A DNA stretch of 64,000 nt from Pseudobutyrivibrio ruminis DSM 9787 (lineage in GTDB: Bacteria > Bacillota > Clostridia > Lachnospirales > Lachnospiraceae), in contig NZ_OBMR01000014.1 of NCBI RefSeq assembly GCF_900218035.1, positions 1 to 64,000 of the forward strand, in the 5' to 3' direction. Shown one piece after another: positions 1 to 7,201 of this stretch; position 1 is the first letter of the stretch, and every line of letters starts with the position of its first letter. The notes under the pieces are model-generated. The model saw nothing but the letters and a program-made list of their open reading frames with translations. It did not search any database and was not told the origin of the DNA. Both the position numbers and the translations under genes were made by a program.

Positions 1-37
1 GAGGTACATCAGCTTCTACTGTTTTTCTAATTTCCAT
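1..37 (-). CDS. GNAT-like acetyltransferase, N-terminal start only (runs off the window)
   Basis: On the minus strand an ATG at 37 opens a frame reading MEIRKTVEADVP and continues past the window edge. The I-R-K-x-x-E-A-D start is typical of GNAT N-acetyltransferases, and the next three acetyltransferase genes on this strand support the guess. An AGAAAG stretch about 8 bases upstream could serve as a weak ribosome site. It would be the last of a mazG-GNAT-GNAT run. Only 12 codons are visible, so the family call is tentative. Confidence 0.4.
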   Translation of the reverse strand, partial: MEIRKTVEADVP

Positions 38-57
38 TTCTGAGTTCTTTCTATATA

Positions 58-501
58 TTATAAAGCCTTTTCAAATATCTGATCTGCAAGTCCTACAATA
101 GGTTTAAAATCTGCAATCTTTTTAAATCCATATTTTTCATATAGGCCACGATGTTCGCTTTTTAGATAAACTTTATTTAATCCTAGTTCTTTGCCATAAC
201 TTAGGGCTTTTTCTATTAGCTTTTCTGAAACTCTTTTGCCTCTATAGGATTCATCTACAAATACTAGATTTATAAATGGGTGGTAATTATATTCAGGTGG
301 AATATATCCGTTCTCTTCAAAAACGCAAAATCCTGCGATCTCATCATTTTCAATCGCTGCAAATATCTGCTCGTCATCTTTAAAGTCACCGTTTTCCATT
401 CTTGTAGCTAATTTTTTACCTGGTAACCATGAGCACTTACTTGAAAAGGCTATCAGCTTATCCCAATATGGCTCATTCTCATCTACTAATATAATCTCCA
501 T
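58..501 (-). CDS. GNAT family N-acetyltransferase
   Basis: A 147-aa protein with the GNAT fold signature: the acetyl-CoA binding beta4-alpha3 block around residues 75-105 (VFVDESYRGKRVSEKLIEKAL, where R/Q-x-x-G-x-G/A is represented by RGKRVS) and the C-terminal YEKYGFKK motif. These enzymes transfer an acetyl group from acetyl-CoA to an amine; the substrate here cannot be read. It follows mazG with a 2-base gap, so the two are co-transcribed. The ATG at 501 has AAGGGATAT upstream, lying inside the end of mazG, which supports coupled translation. Confidence 0.85.
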   Translation of the reverse strand: MEIILVDENEPYWDKLIAFSSKCSWLPGKKLATRMENGDFKDDEQIFAAIENDEIAGFCVFEENGYIPPEYNYHPFINLVFVDESYRGKRVSEKLIEKALSYGKELGLNKVYLKSEHRGLYEKYGFKKIADFKPIVGLADQIFEKAL

Positions 502-503
502 TA

Positions 504-977
504 CTACTTATATCCCTTTCGCTCTTTTGCCTTTTCTATAAGTTCTTTTGCTTCCTCAAAAGCTTCTGGAAGAGTATCCGCAAACCATTCCTTGCCTGCC
601 TTTTCACGCTTCTTTATTTCTTCCCAGGCTGCATGCTGTTCTTCCTTTGAGTTATAGGTTACTCCAGCAAAGACATGAGGGTGTCGTCTGACCATCTTTT
701 CAGATACAGTCTTTGCTACATCATCAAATGTAAACAGGCCTTCCTCTTCTGCTATAACAGAATGGAACATTACTTGAAGGAGAAGATCACCAAGCTCTTC
801 CTTAAGGTTTTCTGCATCACCCGTTTTATCAAGGATGTTTATTCCACTGACAACCTCAGCAGCTTCTTCGATTACTTCTGGCTTTAGGCTTGTATGAGTC
901 TGAGCTCTATCCCAAGGACAACCGTTTTCACCTCTAAGTGTTTCTACTATTTCTTTTAATCTATCGATTTCTGCCAT
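504..977 (-). CDS. mazG: MazG-type nucleoside triphosphate pyrophosphohydrolase
   Basis: A 157-aa protein with one MazG domain. The family start (LRGENGCPWDRAQTHTSL, residues about 14-31) and the metal-binding EEAAE...EELGDLLLQVMFH helices (residues about 37-75) are intact. MazG hydrolyses NTPs to NMP and PPi and is thought to clean up aberrant nucleotides or limit (p)ppGpp. Many bacterial MazG proteins carry two such domains; this is the single-domain, short form. It is the first gene of a minus-strand pair with the GNAT gene downstream and lies just below the tRNA gene. Confidence 0.88.
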   Translation of the reverse strand: MAEIDRLKEIVETLRGENGCPWDRAQTHTSLKPEVIEEAAEVVSGINILDKTGDAENLKEELGDLLLQVMFHSVIAEEEGLFTFDDVAKTVSEKMVRRHPHVFAGVTYNSKEEQHAAWEEIKKREKAGKEWFADTLPEAFEEAKELIEKAKERKGYK

Positions 978-1010
978 AGTTACCTCGCTCCACTATTAAT
1001 GTTTTAACAA

Positions 1011-1083
1011 TCGGAGTGACGCGATTTGAACGCGCGACTTCTACATCCCGAATGTAGCGCTCTACCATCTGAGCCACACCCCG
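1011..1083 (-). tRNA. tRNA-Pro (anticodon CGG)
   Basis: The minus strand folds into a standard cloverleaf: acceptor CGGGGTG/CACTCCG (one G-U), D arm GCTC/GAGC, anticodon stem CTACA/TGTAG around loop TTCGGGA (anticodon CGG, reads proline CCG), and T arm with loop TTCAAAT. The discriminator base is A and CCA is not encoded. A terminator-like hairpin lies just upstream at 1094-1119. CCG is a codon likely to be rare in an AT-rich genome, so a plasmid-borne copy could help translation of foreign genes. Confidence 0.95.
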
Positions 1084-1120
1084 TTAAGAAAATGGCTGCA
1101 AAGATTACTCCTTGCAGCCT
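1084..1120 (-). terminator. Intrinsic terminator upstream of tRNA-Pro
   Basis: On the minus strand GGCTGCAAGG and CTTTGCAGCC can pair around a short loop, followed by ATTTTCTT. It would end transcripts from the DUF5714-like gene at 1263-1817 before the tRNA. The U tract is short, so strength is uncertain. Confidence 0.55.
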
Positions 1121-1141
1121 TATATATTTTAGCGGATAAGC

Positions 1142-1207
1142 TTAGCTTGAACCCGCAATGTCGAGTTTAGGCCTCCACAATGTGGAGGAATTGACGTCTT
1201 TTCATAC
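1142..1207 (-). CDS. Possible 21-codon micro-ORF in a structured 3' region
   Basis: A short frame (starts MKKDVNSST, ends DIAGSS) has a very strong ribosome site, GGAGAGGAGG, 8 bases before its ATG at 1207. Codons 7-12 contain a perfect palindrome, CCTCCACA-A-TGTGGAGG (1172-1188), which could also pair with the Shine-Dalgarno sequence. It sits between the DUF5714-like gene and the terminator before tRNA-Pro. A TATAAT hexamer lies at 1240-1245 but I see no good -35. It may be a real micro-protein, a regulatory leader, or chance. Confidence 0.25.
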
Positions 1208-1262
1208 GCAAGACCTCCTCTCCTAAATTCAACATTTATTATAGCCTAGTGCTATATCTTTT

Positions 1263-1817
1263 TCACTCATAGAAAGGACATTTTTCTTTAATGCATTGTT
1301 GATTCATGCTGTGAAATTCACAAGTCTGTGGTTCGTATTCTAGTTTTACATCGTAGTGATTATTGATATATTCAATGCCATGTTTAAATGCTATCATTGC
1401 ATCTCTTTTACAGCATCTTGGACCATTAATCTTTCCAAGTTCACCAATAGCATCAGAAGTATAAGCCATATGGTTTCCCCATGTACCATCATCAGATAGA
1501 GGTCCTGTCTTATCTAATATAGAAAGAACTGCACCAATAGATGTAATAGCACCACAGATACCCCAGTGACCACACATAGCCCCTGGCATTTTTAATCCTT
1601 CAGATACTAGTCTTTCAAGACATTCATCTAGGTTTATATTTCCACCTGCATTATTGTATGCTACTAAAACACAAGCTCCATCTAATATATGATGTTCTGG
1701 CCCATGCATACTAATGTAATCTTTAGATGCCATTCTTTTAAATATCTTTACAGGATTAATTCCGGTTTCTTCTTTAATATCCTGTATTATGAGCTTTGCC
1801 TTTTCTTCTATTGTCAT
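1263..1817 (-). CDS. C_GCAxxG_C_C family / DUF5714-like protein
   Basis: A 184-aa protein with the cysteine pattern of the C_GCAxxG_C_C redox/metal family: MCGHWGICGA around residues 80-90, GPRCCKR around 132, and a C-terminal C-x5-N-x3-C-x4-C cluster (CEFHSMNQQCIKEKCPF). The family is found in anaerobes, often near metal or arsenic genes; the function is unknown. The conserved cysteines suggest a metal or iron-sulfur site. The ATG at 1817 has AAAGGAAA upstream and the gene follows a GNAT gene with a 22-base gap on the same strand. Confidence 0.7.
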   Translation of the reverse strand: MTIEEKAKLIIQDIKEETGINPVKIFKRMASKDYISMHGPEHHILDGACVLVAYNNAGGNINLDECLERLVSEGLKMPGAMCGHWGICGAITSIGAVLSILDKTGPLSDDGTWGNHMAYTSDAIGELGKINGPRCCKRDAMIAFKHGIEYINNHYDVKLEYEPQTCEFHSMNQQCIKEKCPFYE

Positions 1818-1839
1818 AGAGTATTTCCTTTACTTTGTA

Positions 1840-2277
1840 TTACAAATTAATTCTCATGGATGCTATACCATTCTCATATCCGGTTTCTTCAAAGCCCATA
1901 CGCCTATACAATTTGTAAGCAACCTCCATTACATCGGGTCTGGTGGTAAAACAAACTTCTTTATATCCTAATTCACGAGCTTGAGCAATCATAGAATTAA
2001 GCATGATTCTAGCATAGCCATTTCCTCTGAATTCAGGTTTGATATATAGACGCTTTGCTTCACAAATATTATCATCTACCATCTTAATAGCTATACATCC
2101 AAAAGGTATTTCATCCTCGTAGCCAACTAATATGGCTCCACCTGAGTAAAAGCCTTTCAAATCTTCAAGTTCCTTATCAAAAGAAACAAAGCATCCTTCA
2201 GCACCTTTAATCCTAGAATACTCAACGAATAAATCCTTTATAGTAGAATAGTCTTCTGAACATTTAATTTCTGTCAT
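1840..2277 (-). CDS. GNAT family N-acetyltransferase
   Basis: A 145-aa GNAT protein. The acetyl-CoA loop is RLYIKPEFRGNGYARIML (residues about 91-108, R-G-N-G-Y-A), and the C-terminal LYRRMGFEETG is the usual beta6 strand motif. It resembles the amino-acid-resistance type acetyltransferases but the substrate is not readable. The ribosome site GGGGGAAATA precedes the ATG. It lies in a minus-strand run with the DUF5714-like gene downstream. Confidence 0.88.
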   Translation of the reverse strand: MTEIKCSEDYSTIKDLFVEYSRIKGAEGCFVSFDKELEDLKGFYSGGAILVGYEDEIPFGCIAIKMVDDNICEAKRLYIKPEFRGNGYARIMLNSMIAQARELGYKEVCFTTRPDVMEVAYKLYRRMGFEETGYENGIASMRINL

Positions 2278-2344
2278 TATTTCCCCCTCGTATTCATGTT
2301 AATCTTCGACTTCGATATTAAATATTACTGTCTCTCCTTTTTTA

Positions 2345-2794
2345 CTATATACTCATTACCATACATTCCTCAGATGCCTTAAAACCAAGTTTTTCATACA
2401 ATGGTCTACCTTCGTCTGTAGCATCTAAGCTTATTTCTGTGGCATGCTTTTCTTTAGCATCATCTATAAGCAGATTTACCATCTGTTTTGCTATACCTTG
2501 TCTTTGGTAGTTCTTATTAGTATATACATTCATAAGATGTGCTCTTTTTCCCGTCGGATGAGAATAGGTTGGCATTACTTCTATATAAGAGATACTTGCA
2601 CAACCAACAGCTTTATCACCGTCAAAAACTAGACAAGTAGTTTGGTTACCATTTAAGAAATAGTCTTTACTACATTCTAATAGTTGTTCACTAAACGGTT
2701 CGTCTTCTTCCATATGGTTTACAACTCGAAGCATTTCAAGACGGATATCCATCAAGGTGTCTATGTCTTTACTTGTTGCTATTCTAATATCCAT
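2345..2794 (-). CDS. GNAT family N-acetyltransferase
   Basis: A 149-aa acetyltransferase with acetyl-CoA motif NKNYQRQGIAKQMV (residues about 91-104) and the end motif PLYEKLGFKASEECM. The MNVYT strand before the loop and its length fit stand-alone GNAT enzymes of Firmicutes. GAGGGGGATT upstream of the ATG at 2794 gives a good ribosome site. It is the first gene of the minus-strand run 2794 to 1263 and has a 67-base gap before the next GNAT gene. Confidence 0.87.
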   Translation of the reverse strand: MDIRIATSKDIDTLMDIRLEMLRVVNHMEEDEPFSEQLLECSKDYFLNGNQTTCLVFDGDKAVGCASISYIEVMPTYSHPTGKRAHLMNVYTNKNYQRQGIAKQMVNLLIDDAKEKHATEISLDATDEGRPLYEKLGFKASEECMVMSI

Positions 2795-2882
2795 TTAATC
2801 CCCCTCTATGAATGCCAAATACATGTTTTTCTCATTATAAGTATTTAGAGTAAGAATTGAAACAGTTCTTTAGAATAAAAAC

Positions 2883-2944
2883 GGCCCATCAAGAGCTTTC
2901 GCGGCATAAATCCATTGGTTTATTCCACGGTCTCTTGACAGGCC
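2883..2944 (-). terminator. Long branched terminator downstream of the EAL gene
   Basis: On the minus strand GGCCTGTCAAGAG (2944-2932) pairs with CTCTTGATGGGCC (2895-2883) at 11 of 13 positions and is followed by GTTTTTATT. The loop holds a smaller ATAAA/TTTAT hairpin. It probably ends the EAL transcript or a small RNA derived from its 3' region. Confidence 0.7.
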
Positions 2945-3060
2945 TAGACCTCCTGCTTATTATCGGATGCCGATAACAGGGGCTGTTGATCTTATATTTA
3001 TATATATCAGTTATCGCTTAATTCATTCTAGCAGGAGGTCTTCTCTTGTTTTACCTCCTC
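2945..3060 (-). ncRNA. Structured 3' region or small RNA after the EAL gene
   Basis: Between the EAL stop and the terminator at 2944 the minus strand carries a perfect 11-base inverted repeat, GACCTCCTGCT (3040-3030) with AGCAGGAGGTC (2957-2947), enclosing a tight hairpin TTATCGG-CAT-CCGATAA (2976-2960). One arm contains the Shine-Dalgarno core GGAGG and the other its complement CCTCC. No protein frame is present. This could be a 3'-UTR-derived regulatory RNA, with its own CCTCC/GGAGG arms able to touch ribosome sites, but I do not recognise a known family. Confidence 0.4.
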
Positions 3061-3103
3061 CAGGAACTGTTGGATTTGATTATTGGCTAGCCTTGGGGTT
3101 TAA

Positions 3104-4333
3104 TTAATATCCAAATCTTACAGTGCCTACATAAGTATCATCACTAAAGTCTACGTAGTGAATAAAGGAAACCATAAACACATCATTACTATCTGGATGA
3201 TTCATAAAGTAATCTTCAAAGGCTACTTTATGATATTCTCCTTCTTCAGTACGTTGACCTACTATTCTTACAACTGACTTTTCGCCTCTTTCATATGCTT
3301 CAAGAAGGTTTTCTCTTGTAAATGCTTTATCTAAAGTATCAACATCCTCTTCTTTACACATACTTCTGGCATACTTATATCCTTCAGTATAGCTTCCTGT
3401 TTCAGGAAGAAGTGTATTCATAAAGGTTTCTCTTTTCATCACATGGTAGCTATCTCTTGTTAGATTTGTAAATACTACCATATGGAACTTACTATAGACA
3501 GCATCTATAAGTGCTCTTACCTGACCGAAAGCTGTCTGGGATGCAAATGGATCAAAGAAGTCTACATCTACAGGAGCTTCATTAGTACACATGTTGAAAA
3601 ATTCATCATGTGGTACAGGCTTTGAGAACAGGTATCCCTGGATATAATCACAATCGCAGGTGTTTATGAAATCAAGTTGCTCTTTTGTTTCTACACCTTC
3701 TACCACTGTTGTAAGTCGAAGTCTGTGTGCCATATAGAAAACGGATTCAAGTGTGATTCTTCCTTTTTCTGACTGGCAGTTATCCTCCAAGAAGGATTTA
3801 TCTATCTTTAATACTTTTGCAGGAACATCTTTTACAAATGAAAGGGACGACATACCTGAGCCGAAGTCATCAATGGATACTGTATATCCAGCTGCTTCTA
3901 CTCTTTGAACCCAGGCGATAACATCTTCTTTTTCAGCTACTACATCAGATTCTGTAATCTCTACACCAAGCAAACTCTTATCAATATGATACGCTTCTAC
4001 CATCTTATCAAGCTTTTCTACAAAGTGTTCATCCTTAGCGTGCTCTCTTCCGAAGTTTACGCTTATCTTTATTGCTTTATCGCCAAGCTCTTTGATGGTT
4101 TTACAAGCTTCTTCTGTTATAAACCAATCTACTATACTTACCTGGCCTTTTTCTTCAAGTTCTGGGATGAACTCTGCTGGTGGTACTATGGTGCCATCTG
4201 GCTTTACCCAGCGAACCAGTGCTTCGGCTCCGCCGATGACTCCTTTTCTTGGGTTATACTGTGGCTGATAATATGCCTGCAGCTCATTATTTTCCATGGC
4301 TGCTACTATGTTATCGAGTAATGTTCCTTTCAT
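3104..4333 (-). CDS. EAL-domain cyclic di-GMP phosphodiesterase
   Basis: A 409-aa protein with an EAL domain over residues about 8-255. All catalytic motifs are present: AEALVRW (37-42), ISVNF, EITES, IDDFGSGMSSL, LKIDKSF, EGVET and YIQGYLFSKP. It should therefore be active, cleaving c-di-GMP to pGpG and lowering cellular c-di-GMP, which controls motility, adhesion and surface-protein programmes. The C-terminal 150 residues are not a domain I recognise and may be a sensory region placed after the enzyme. There is no membrane segment. The ATG at 4333 has GAAGGAAG upstream. It stands alone, followed by structured RNA and a terminator. Confidence 0.9.
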   Translation of the reverse strand: MKGTLLDNIVAAMENNELQAYYQPQYNPRKGVIGGAEALVRWVKPDGTIVPPAEFIPELEEKGQVSIVDWFITEEACKTIKELGDKAIKISVNFGREHAKDEHFVEKLDKMVEAYHIDKSLLGVEITESDVVAEKEDVIAWVQRVEAAGYTVSIDDFGSGMSSLSFVKDVPAKVLKIDKSFLEDNCQSEKGRITLESVFYMAHRLRLTTVVEGVETKEQLDFINTCDCDYIQGYLFSKPVPHDEFFNMCTNEAPVDVDFFDPFASQTAFGQVRALIDAVYSKFHMVVFTNLTRDSYHVMKRETFMNTLLPETGSYTEGYKYARSMCKEEDVDTLDKAFTRENLLEAYERGEKSVVRIVGQRTEEGEYHKVAFEDYFMNHPDSNDVFMVSFIHYVDFSDDTYVGTVRFGY

Positions 4334-4438
4334 TAATTATCTTCCTTCAAACGTTACAAAACTATATAGCGCGACAATTTCAAATTTTATTATCACGCAA
4401 GCAAATTGTCAATAAATTTCTTGTCTTTTTAATGTCAC

Positions 4439-4732
4439 TTATTTGAGTAGTCTGATACTGCCTACTACTGGTACTTCTGTTTCTTCTTCACGGGTTGCGT
4501 AGATGAAACCTATAAACCAAAGGATAGTTGCAAGTGGCATTACTACCATTCTTATATAAGGAAGGAATCCTACCAAAGAGATTAAATGAATGATTAATGC
4601 CTGGTTTAAATGAAACTTTGCTCCTTCTCTATCACCGCATAGGTATGCAAGGATAAATCCTATATATGAAAAGTATGCTACGATACCTGTCATCTTCTTT
4701 GACATTGTCTGATTTGTTGATTTGTTTTCCAT
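4439..4732 (-). CDS. Small DUF4870-like membrane protein
   Basis: A 97-aa protein with two or three hydrophobic segments (GIVAYFSYIGFILAYLCG, ALIIHLISLVGFLPYI, PLATILWFIGFIYA). The motif GDREGAKFHLNQAL matches the central loop seen in DUF4870-type proteins (G-x-x-A/S-x-F-H-x-x-Q). The role is unknown. It follows the 171-aa gene by 2 bases on the same strand and is presumably translated with it. Confidence 0.65.
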   Translation of the reverse strand: MENKSTNQTMSKKMTGIVAYFSYIGFILAYLCGDREGAKFHLNQALIIHLISLVGFLPYIRMVVMPLATILWFIGFIYATREEETEVPVVGSIRLLK

Positions 4733-4734
4733 TA

Positions 4735-5250
4735 TTAATTACCTCTTTCCATTTCTTCAAAAAACTCTTCCTCGTCTATTTCATCAAGAAGAGTGTTAAC
4801 TGTATCTTCATCCAGCCCTAAGAACTCAATATTTTCTGTAGGTGCTATAAAGTGAATGCCATTTGGTATTTCATAAGGCCTTGATGCCTTATAGGAATAC
4901 ATGGCTCCTACCACAGTAAGATAGTTTTCTATATCTCCTGCAGGCATAATTGTAAGTGTTAAAAGTGGTGGGATTTCTGCCTTTGAGTTTGCTTTTGATA
5001 CAAGACTAAAATACTCATCCAAAAGTCCTGTCAGCTGAACAAACTCATAATCTCCACTATCGCTAAAGGTCAGCTCAAAGGCTGAGTTATGGTCTGGTAC
5101 TATGGCCACATCCAAGATGCCGTAGAAGGATGTGACAGTATCTATCATTTCATTTTTAACTACATCCATGATGCCCACTACTACCTGAGCTTTTGACTTG
5201 CCATCTTCATCTAAGCCTTTGACTTCATTTAAGAATTCATTTTGATCCAA
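4735..5250 (-). CDS. Hypothetical acidic cytosolic protein, TTG start
   Basis: A 171-aa acidic protein with no membrane segment and a glutamate/aspartate-rich C-terminus (LLDEIDEEEFFEEMERG). I do not recognise the family. The start is TTG at 5250, chosen because AAAGGGG lies 8 bases upstream and no ATG with a ribosome site fits. It forms a two-gene unit with the DUF4870-like gene. A 138-base AT-rich gap separates it from the transfer operon above, so it may be separately expressed. Confidence 0.6.
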   Translation of the reverse strand: MDQNEFLNEVKGLDEDGKSKAQVVVGIMDVVKNEMIDTVTSFYGILDVAIVPDHNSAFELTFSDSGDYEFVQLTGLLDEYFSLVSKANSKAEIPPLLTLTIMPAGDIENYLTVVGAMYSYKASRPYEIPNGIHFIAPTENIEFLGLDEDTVNTLLDEIDEEEFFEEMERGN

Positions 5251-5388
5251 ACTTTTGGCCCCTTTCTTTCTGATATCTAGCTTTATAATTTAAAAACGTC
5301 GCACTTGTATGAATACATATTTTATTTATGTTTTTTATATAATTTATATTTTTTATGCGCATAGTATTGCTTATGTGTATTTAAAGGT
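5251..5388. other. AT-rich intergenic spacer sharing a 26-base match with 30101-30126
   Basis: No gene. Bases 5322-5347 match 30101-30126 exactly; the shared sequence contains only a single G or C and begins TTATTTATG. In DNA this AT-rich a chance match is possible, but one copy lies at the end of the transfer operon and the other in the AT-rich spacer before parA. Confidence 0.3.
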
Positions 5389-6321
5389 TTATCTATCCAG
5401 GTTTTTAAAGTATTTCTTTGTATCGAATAATCCTTTATAGTCCTGATGAAGTCTTAGTTTCTTAGCTTCCTTTACCATGTAAAGTTCCATGTAAGCTGCA
5501 TCATCAGAAGACATAAGCTTATATCTTAGGCCTTTAATCATGGTTTGGGCTTGGGTAGTGGCTTCTATTCTTTCCAAAAGACCTAAAGTCTCGTTCTTAT
5601 CCTCCTTCATCAGTGCCCTAAGAAGCATTATCTCCTCAAAATCAAGGACTACTCCTTCTGTCAGATAGTGGCAACGCTTTAATATTAAAGAAAGGTCCAT
5701 CAATCGTTCTTCATTAAGAAAGGCCTTAAGACAAGCCATATCTATATCAGGCTTTGATGGATAATATCCCTCATTAAGAAGAACCATATATACAAGAAGC
5801 CTGTTGTAATCCCTATTTTCTACCTCTTCTTCTGTAGCAAACAGTTCTGCTAATATCTCAAGCACTGCCCTATTAATCATGCCTTTATCACTGAACTGGC
5901 TTGTATAGACGTTCTTTGCAATGTAGGCCTCACCATTTCCCTTATCAAAGTGGCCAAATCTACCATCCCATAAAAGCTCTGTAGGGCGTGGAGTAATACC
6001 AAACACCTGAAAGAATCTTGTAAGATGATTAATGCCCACATCCGATTTCTTTGGCGGTCTGACTTCCTTCACTTTGGCTCTGGCAAAAGTCATTTCTTCC
6101 TTAAAGACTGGAAGGAAGATTTGCCCTTCTACTCCAGTAAAACGCTTGCCCAATTCAACAATGCTATTTTCAGGAAGCACGTACTTTTCAATGTTTCCCT
6201 GATTAAATAGATATGCGTGATTGAAGGCCCCAAGATTTGGATTATTAACTACGATTTTTATGTATCTATCAAGATTTGTAGCATCAAGGGTTTCTAAAGC
6301 TTTAGACAACTGCGTAAGCAT
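5389..6321 (-). CDS. Transfer-operon protein of unknown function (310 aa)
   Basis: A 310-aa, mostly helical, soluble protein with no motif I recognise. It is the last gene of the minus-strand run beginning at parM. Its ATG at 6321 lies inside the end of the 137-aa gene (20-base overlap), so expression is coupled to the transfer machinery. A role in plasmid transfer or its control is inferred from position only. Confidence 0.6.
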   Translation of the reverse strand: MLTQLSKALETLDATNLDRYIKIVVNNPNLGAFNHAYLFNQGNIEKYVLPENSIVELGKRFTGVEGQIFLPVFKEEMTFARAKVKEVRPPKKSDVGINHLTRFFQVFGITPRPTELLWDGRFGHFDKGNGEAYIAKNVYTSQFSDKGMINRAVLEILAELFATEEEVENRDYNRLLVYMVLLNEGYYPSKPDIDMACLKAFLNEERLMDLSLILKRCHYLTEGVVLDFEEIMLLRALMKEDKNETLGLLERIEATTQAQTMIKGLRYKLMSSDDAAYMELYMVKEAKKLRLHQDYKGLFDTKKYFKNLDR

Positions 6322-6715
6322 TACCCACCACCTGATAATTCTTTAATTTCTTCTTGATTACATTCAGCATTTCCTGCTGACGGAATACCTCATCTTTTAT
6401 GTAGCCACCTGCGTAGAGATTTAAAAGCACTGTAAATACAAGTTTCATGGCCTCTCTATCTCCATACTCCTTCTTTTCAATGTTAGAAAGTGTTGTATGC
6501 TTCTTCAGAAGTTCCTTTAAGTCATTGGCTGGTTCCATGGCATACTTCTGCTTATCTACCTCTGTTACTACCTCAGTGCCCTCTCTTGATACAGACACAT
6601 CTACCTCAGTAGTATCAAGGAAACATTCAAATAGAAATCTCACGGAGCCAACCATACGCTCTGCAATCAATTCCTTTACCTGTCTGGTTTTCACTTCCAT
6701 TGATTTATCTTTCAT
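6302..6715 (-). CDS. Transfer-operon protein of unknown function (137 aa)
   Basis: A 137-aa charged helical protein without membrane segments. It overlaps the gene above by 11 bases and the gene below by 20, so all three are translationally coupled behind virB4. GAGGAA lies upstream of the ATG at 6715. I see no known domain. Confidence 0.6.
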   Translation of the reverse strand: MKDKSMEVKTRQVKELIAERMVGSVRFLFECFLDTTEVDVSVSREGTEVVTEVDKQKYAMEPANDLKELLKKHTTLSNIEKKEYGDREAMKLVFTVLLNLYAGGYIKDEVFRQQEMLNVIKKKLKNYQVVGNAYAVV

Positions 6716-7190
6716 TCAATAATTCCTCTTCCTTTGTAAGCTCATACTTTGCTTTTTCAGCTTTTATACGGGCTGCCTCTTTTTGCTCAAAAAGCTGTTT
6801 CTTTCTTAGATCCTTTTGTCTTTGCTCTCTCATAGTTGCTTCAAAGTAGGACTCTTTCTGCTCAATAAAGTTTGTAGGCTGCTCTTCAATATTTACTACA
6901 TCTTCCCTTTGCTTCTGCTTAGTCATGAAGGCATACTGCATGGCAGCCATAAAGCCCAAAACATTCTCATTAACAGGGTTGTTTTCTACAGGCTTTTCAG
7001 CGGCCTTCTTTACAATCTGCCTATGTCTTAGATTTACAAAGATCATGTCTATAAAATTTGAAAACAGCATTACTACAACAATGCCTGCAACTAAGATAAG
7101 AAAATATACGTTATTAAGAGGGGTTGGCAGGTTCGCAAAAAACTCTGTAAACAGTTTTGTCCCCTCTACGTAATCTATAAATTTATCCAT
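6705..7190 (-). CDS. Single-pass membrane protein in the transfer operon
   Basis: A 161-aa protein with one clear N-terminal membrane segment (NNVYFLILVAGIVVVMLFSNFI, residues about 25-48) followed by a long charged, probably coiled-coil cytosolic region rich in K, E and Q (residues 95-161). The layout suits a scaffold at the secretion channel, but no VirB8 or other family motif is visible. It begins 11 bases after virB4 and has AGAGGTAG before its ATG. Confidence 0.6.
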   Translation of the reverse strand: MDKFIDYVEGTKLFTEFFANLPTPLNNVYFLILVAGIVVVMLFSNFIDMIFVNLRHRQIVKKAAEKPVENNPVNENVLGFMAAMQYAFMTKQKQREDVVNIEEQPTNFIEQKESYFEATMREQRQKDLRKKQLFEQKEAARIKAEKAKYELTKEEELLNER

Positions 7191-7201
7191 TTGCTACCTC
7201 T

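Noticed and set aside
3905-4321. A 138-codon plus-strand frame rich in aromatic residues
   Set aside because: It is antisense to the EAL domain, whose catalytic motifs are intact; it has no ribosome site.
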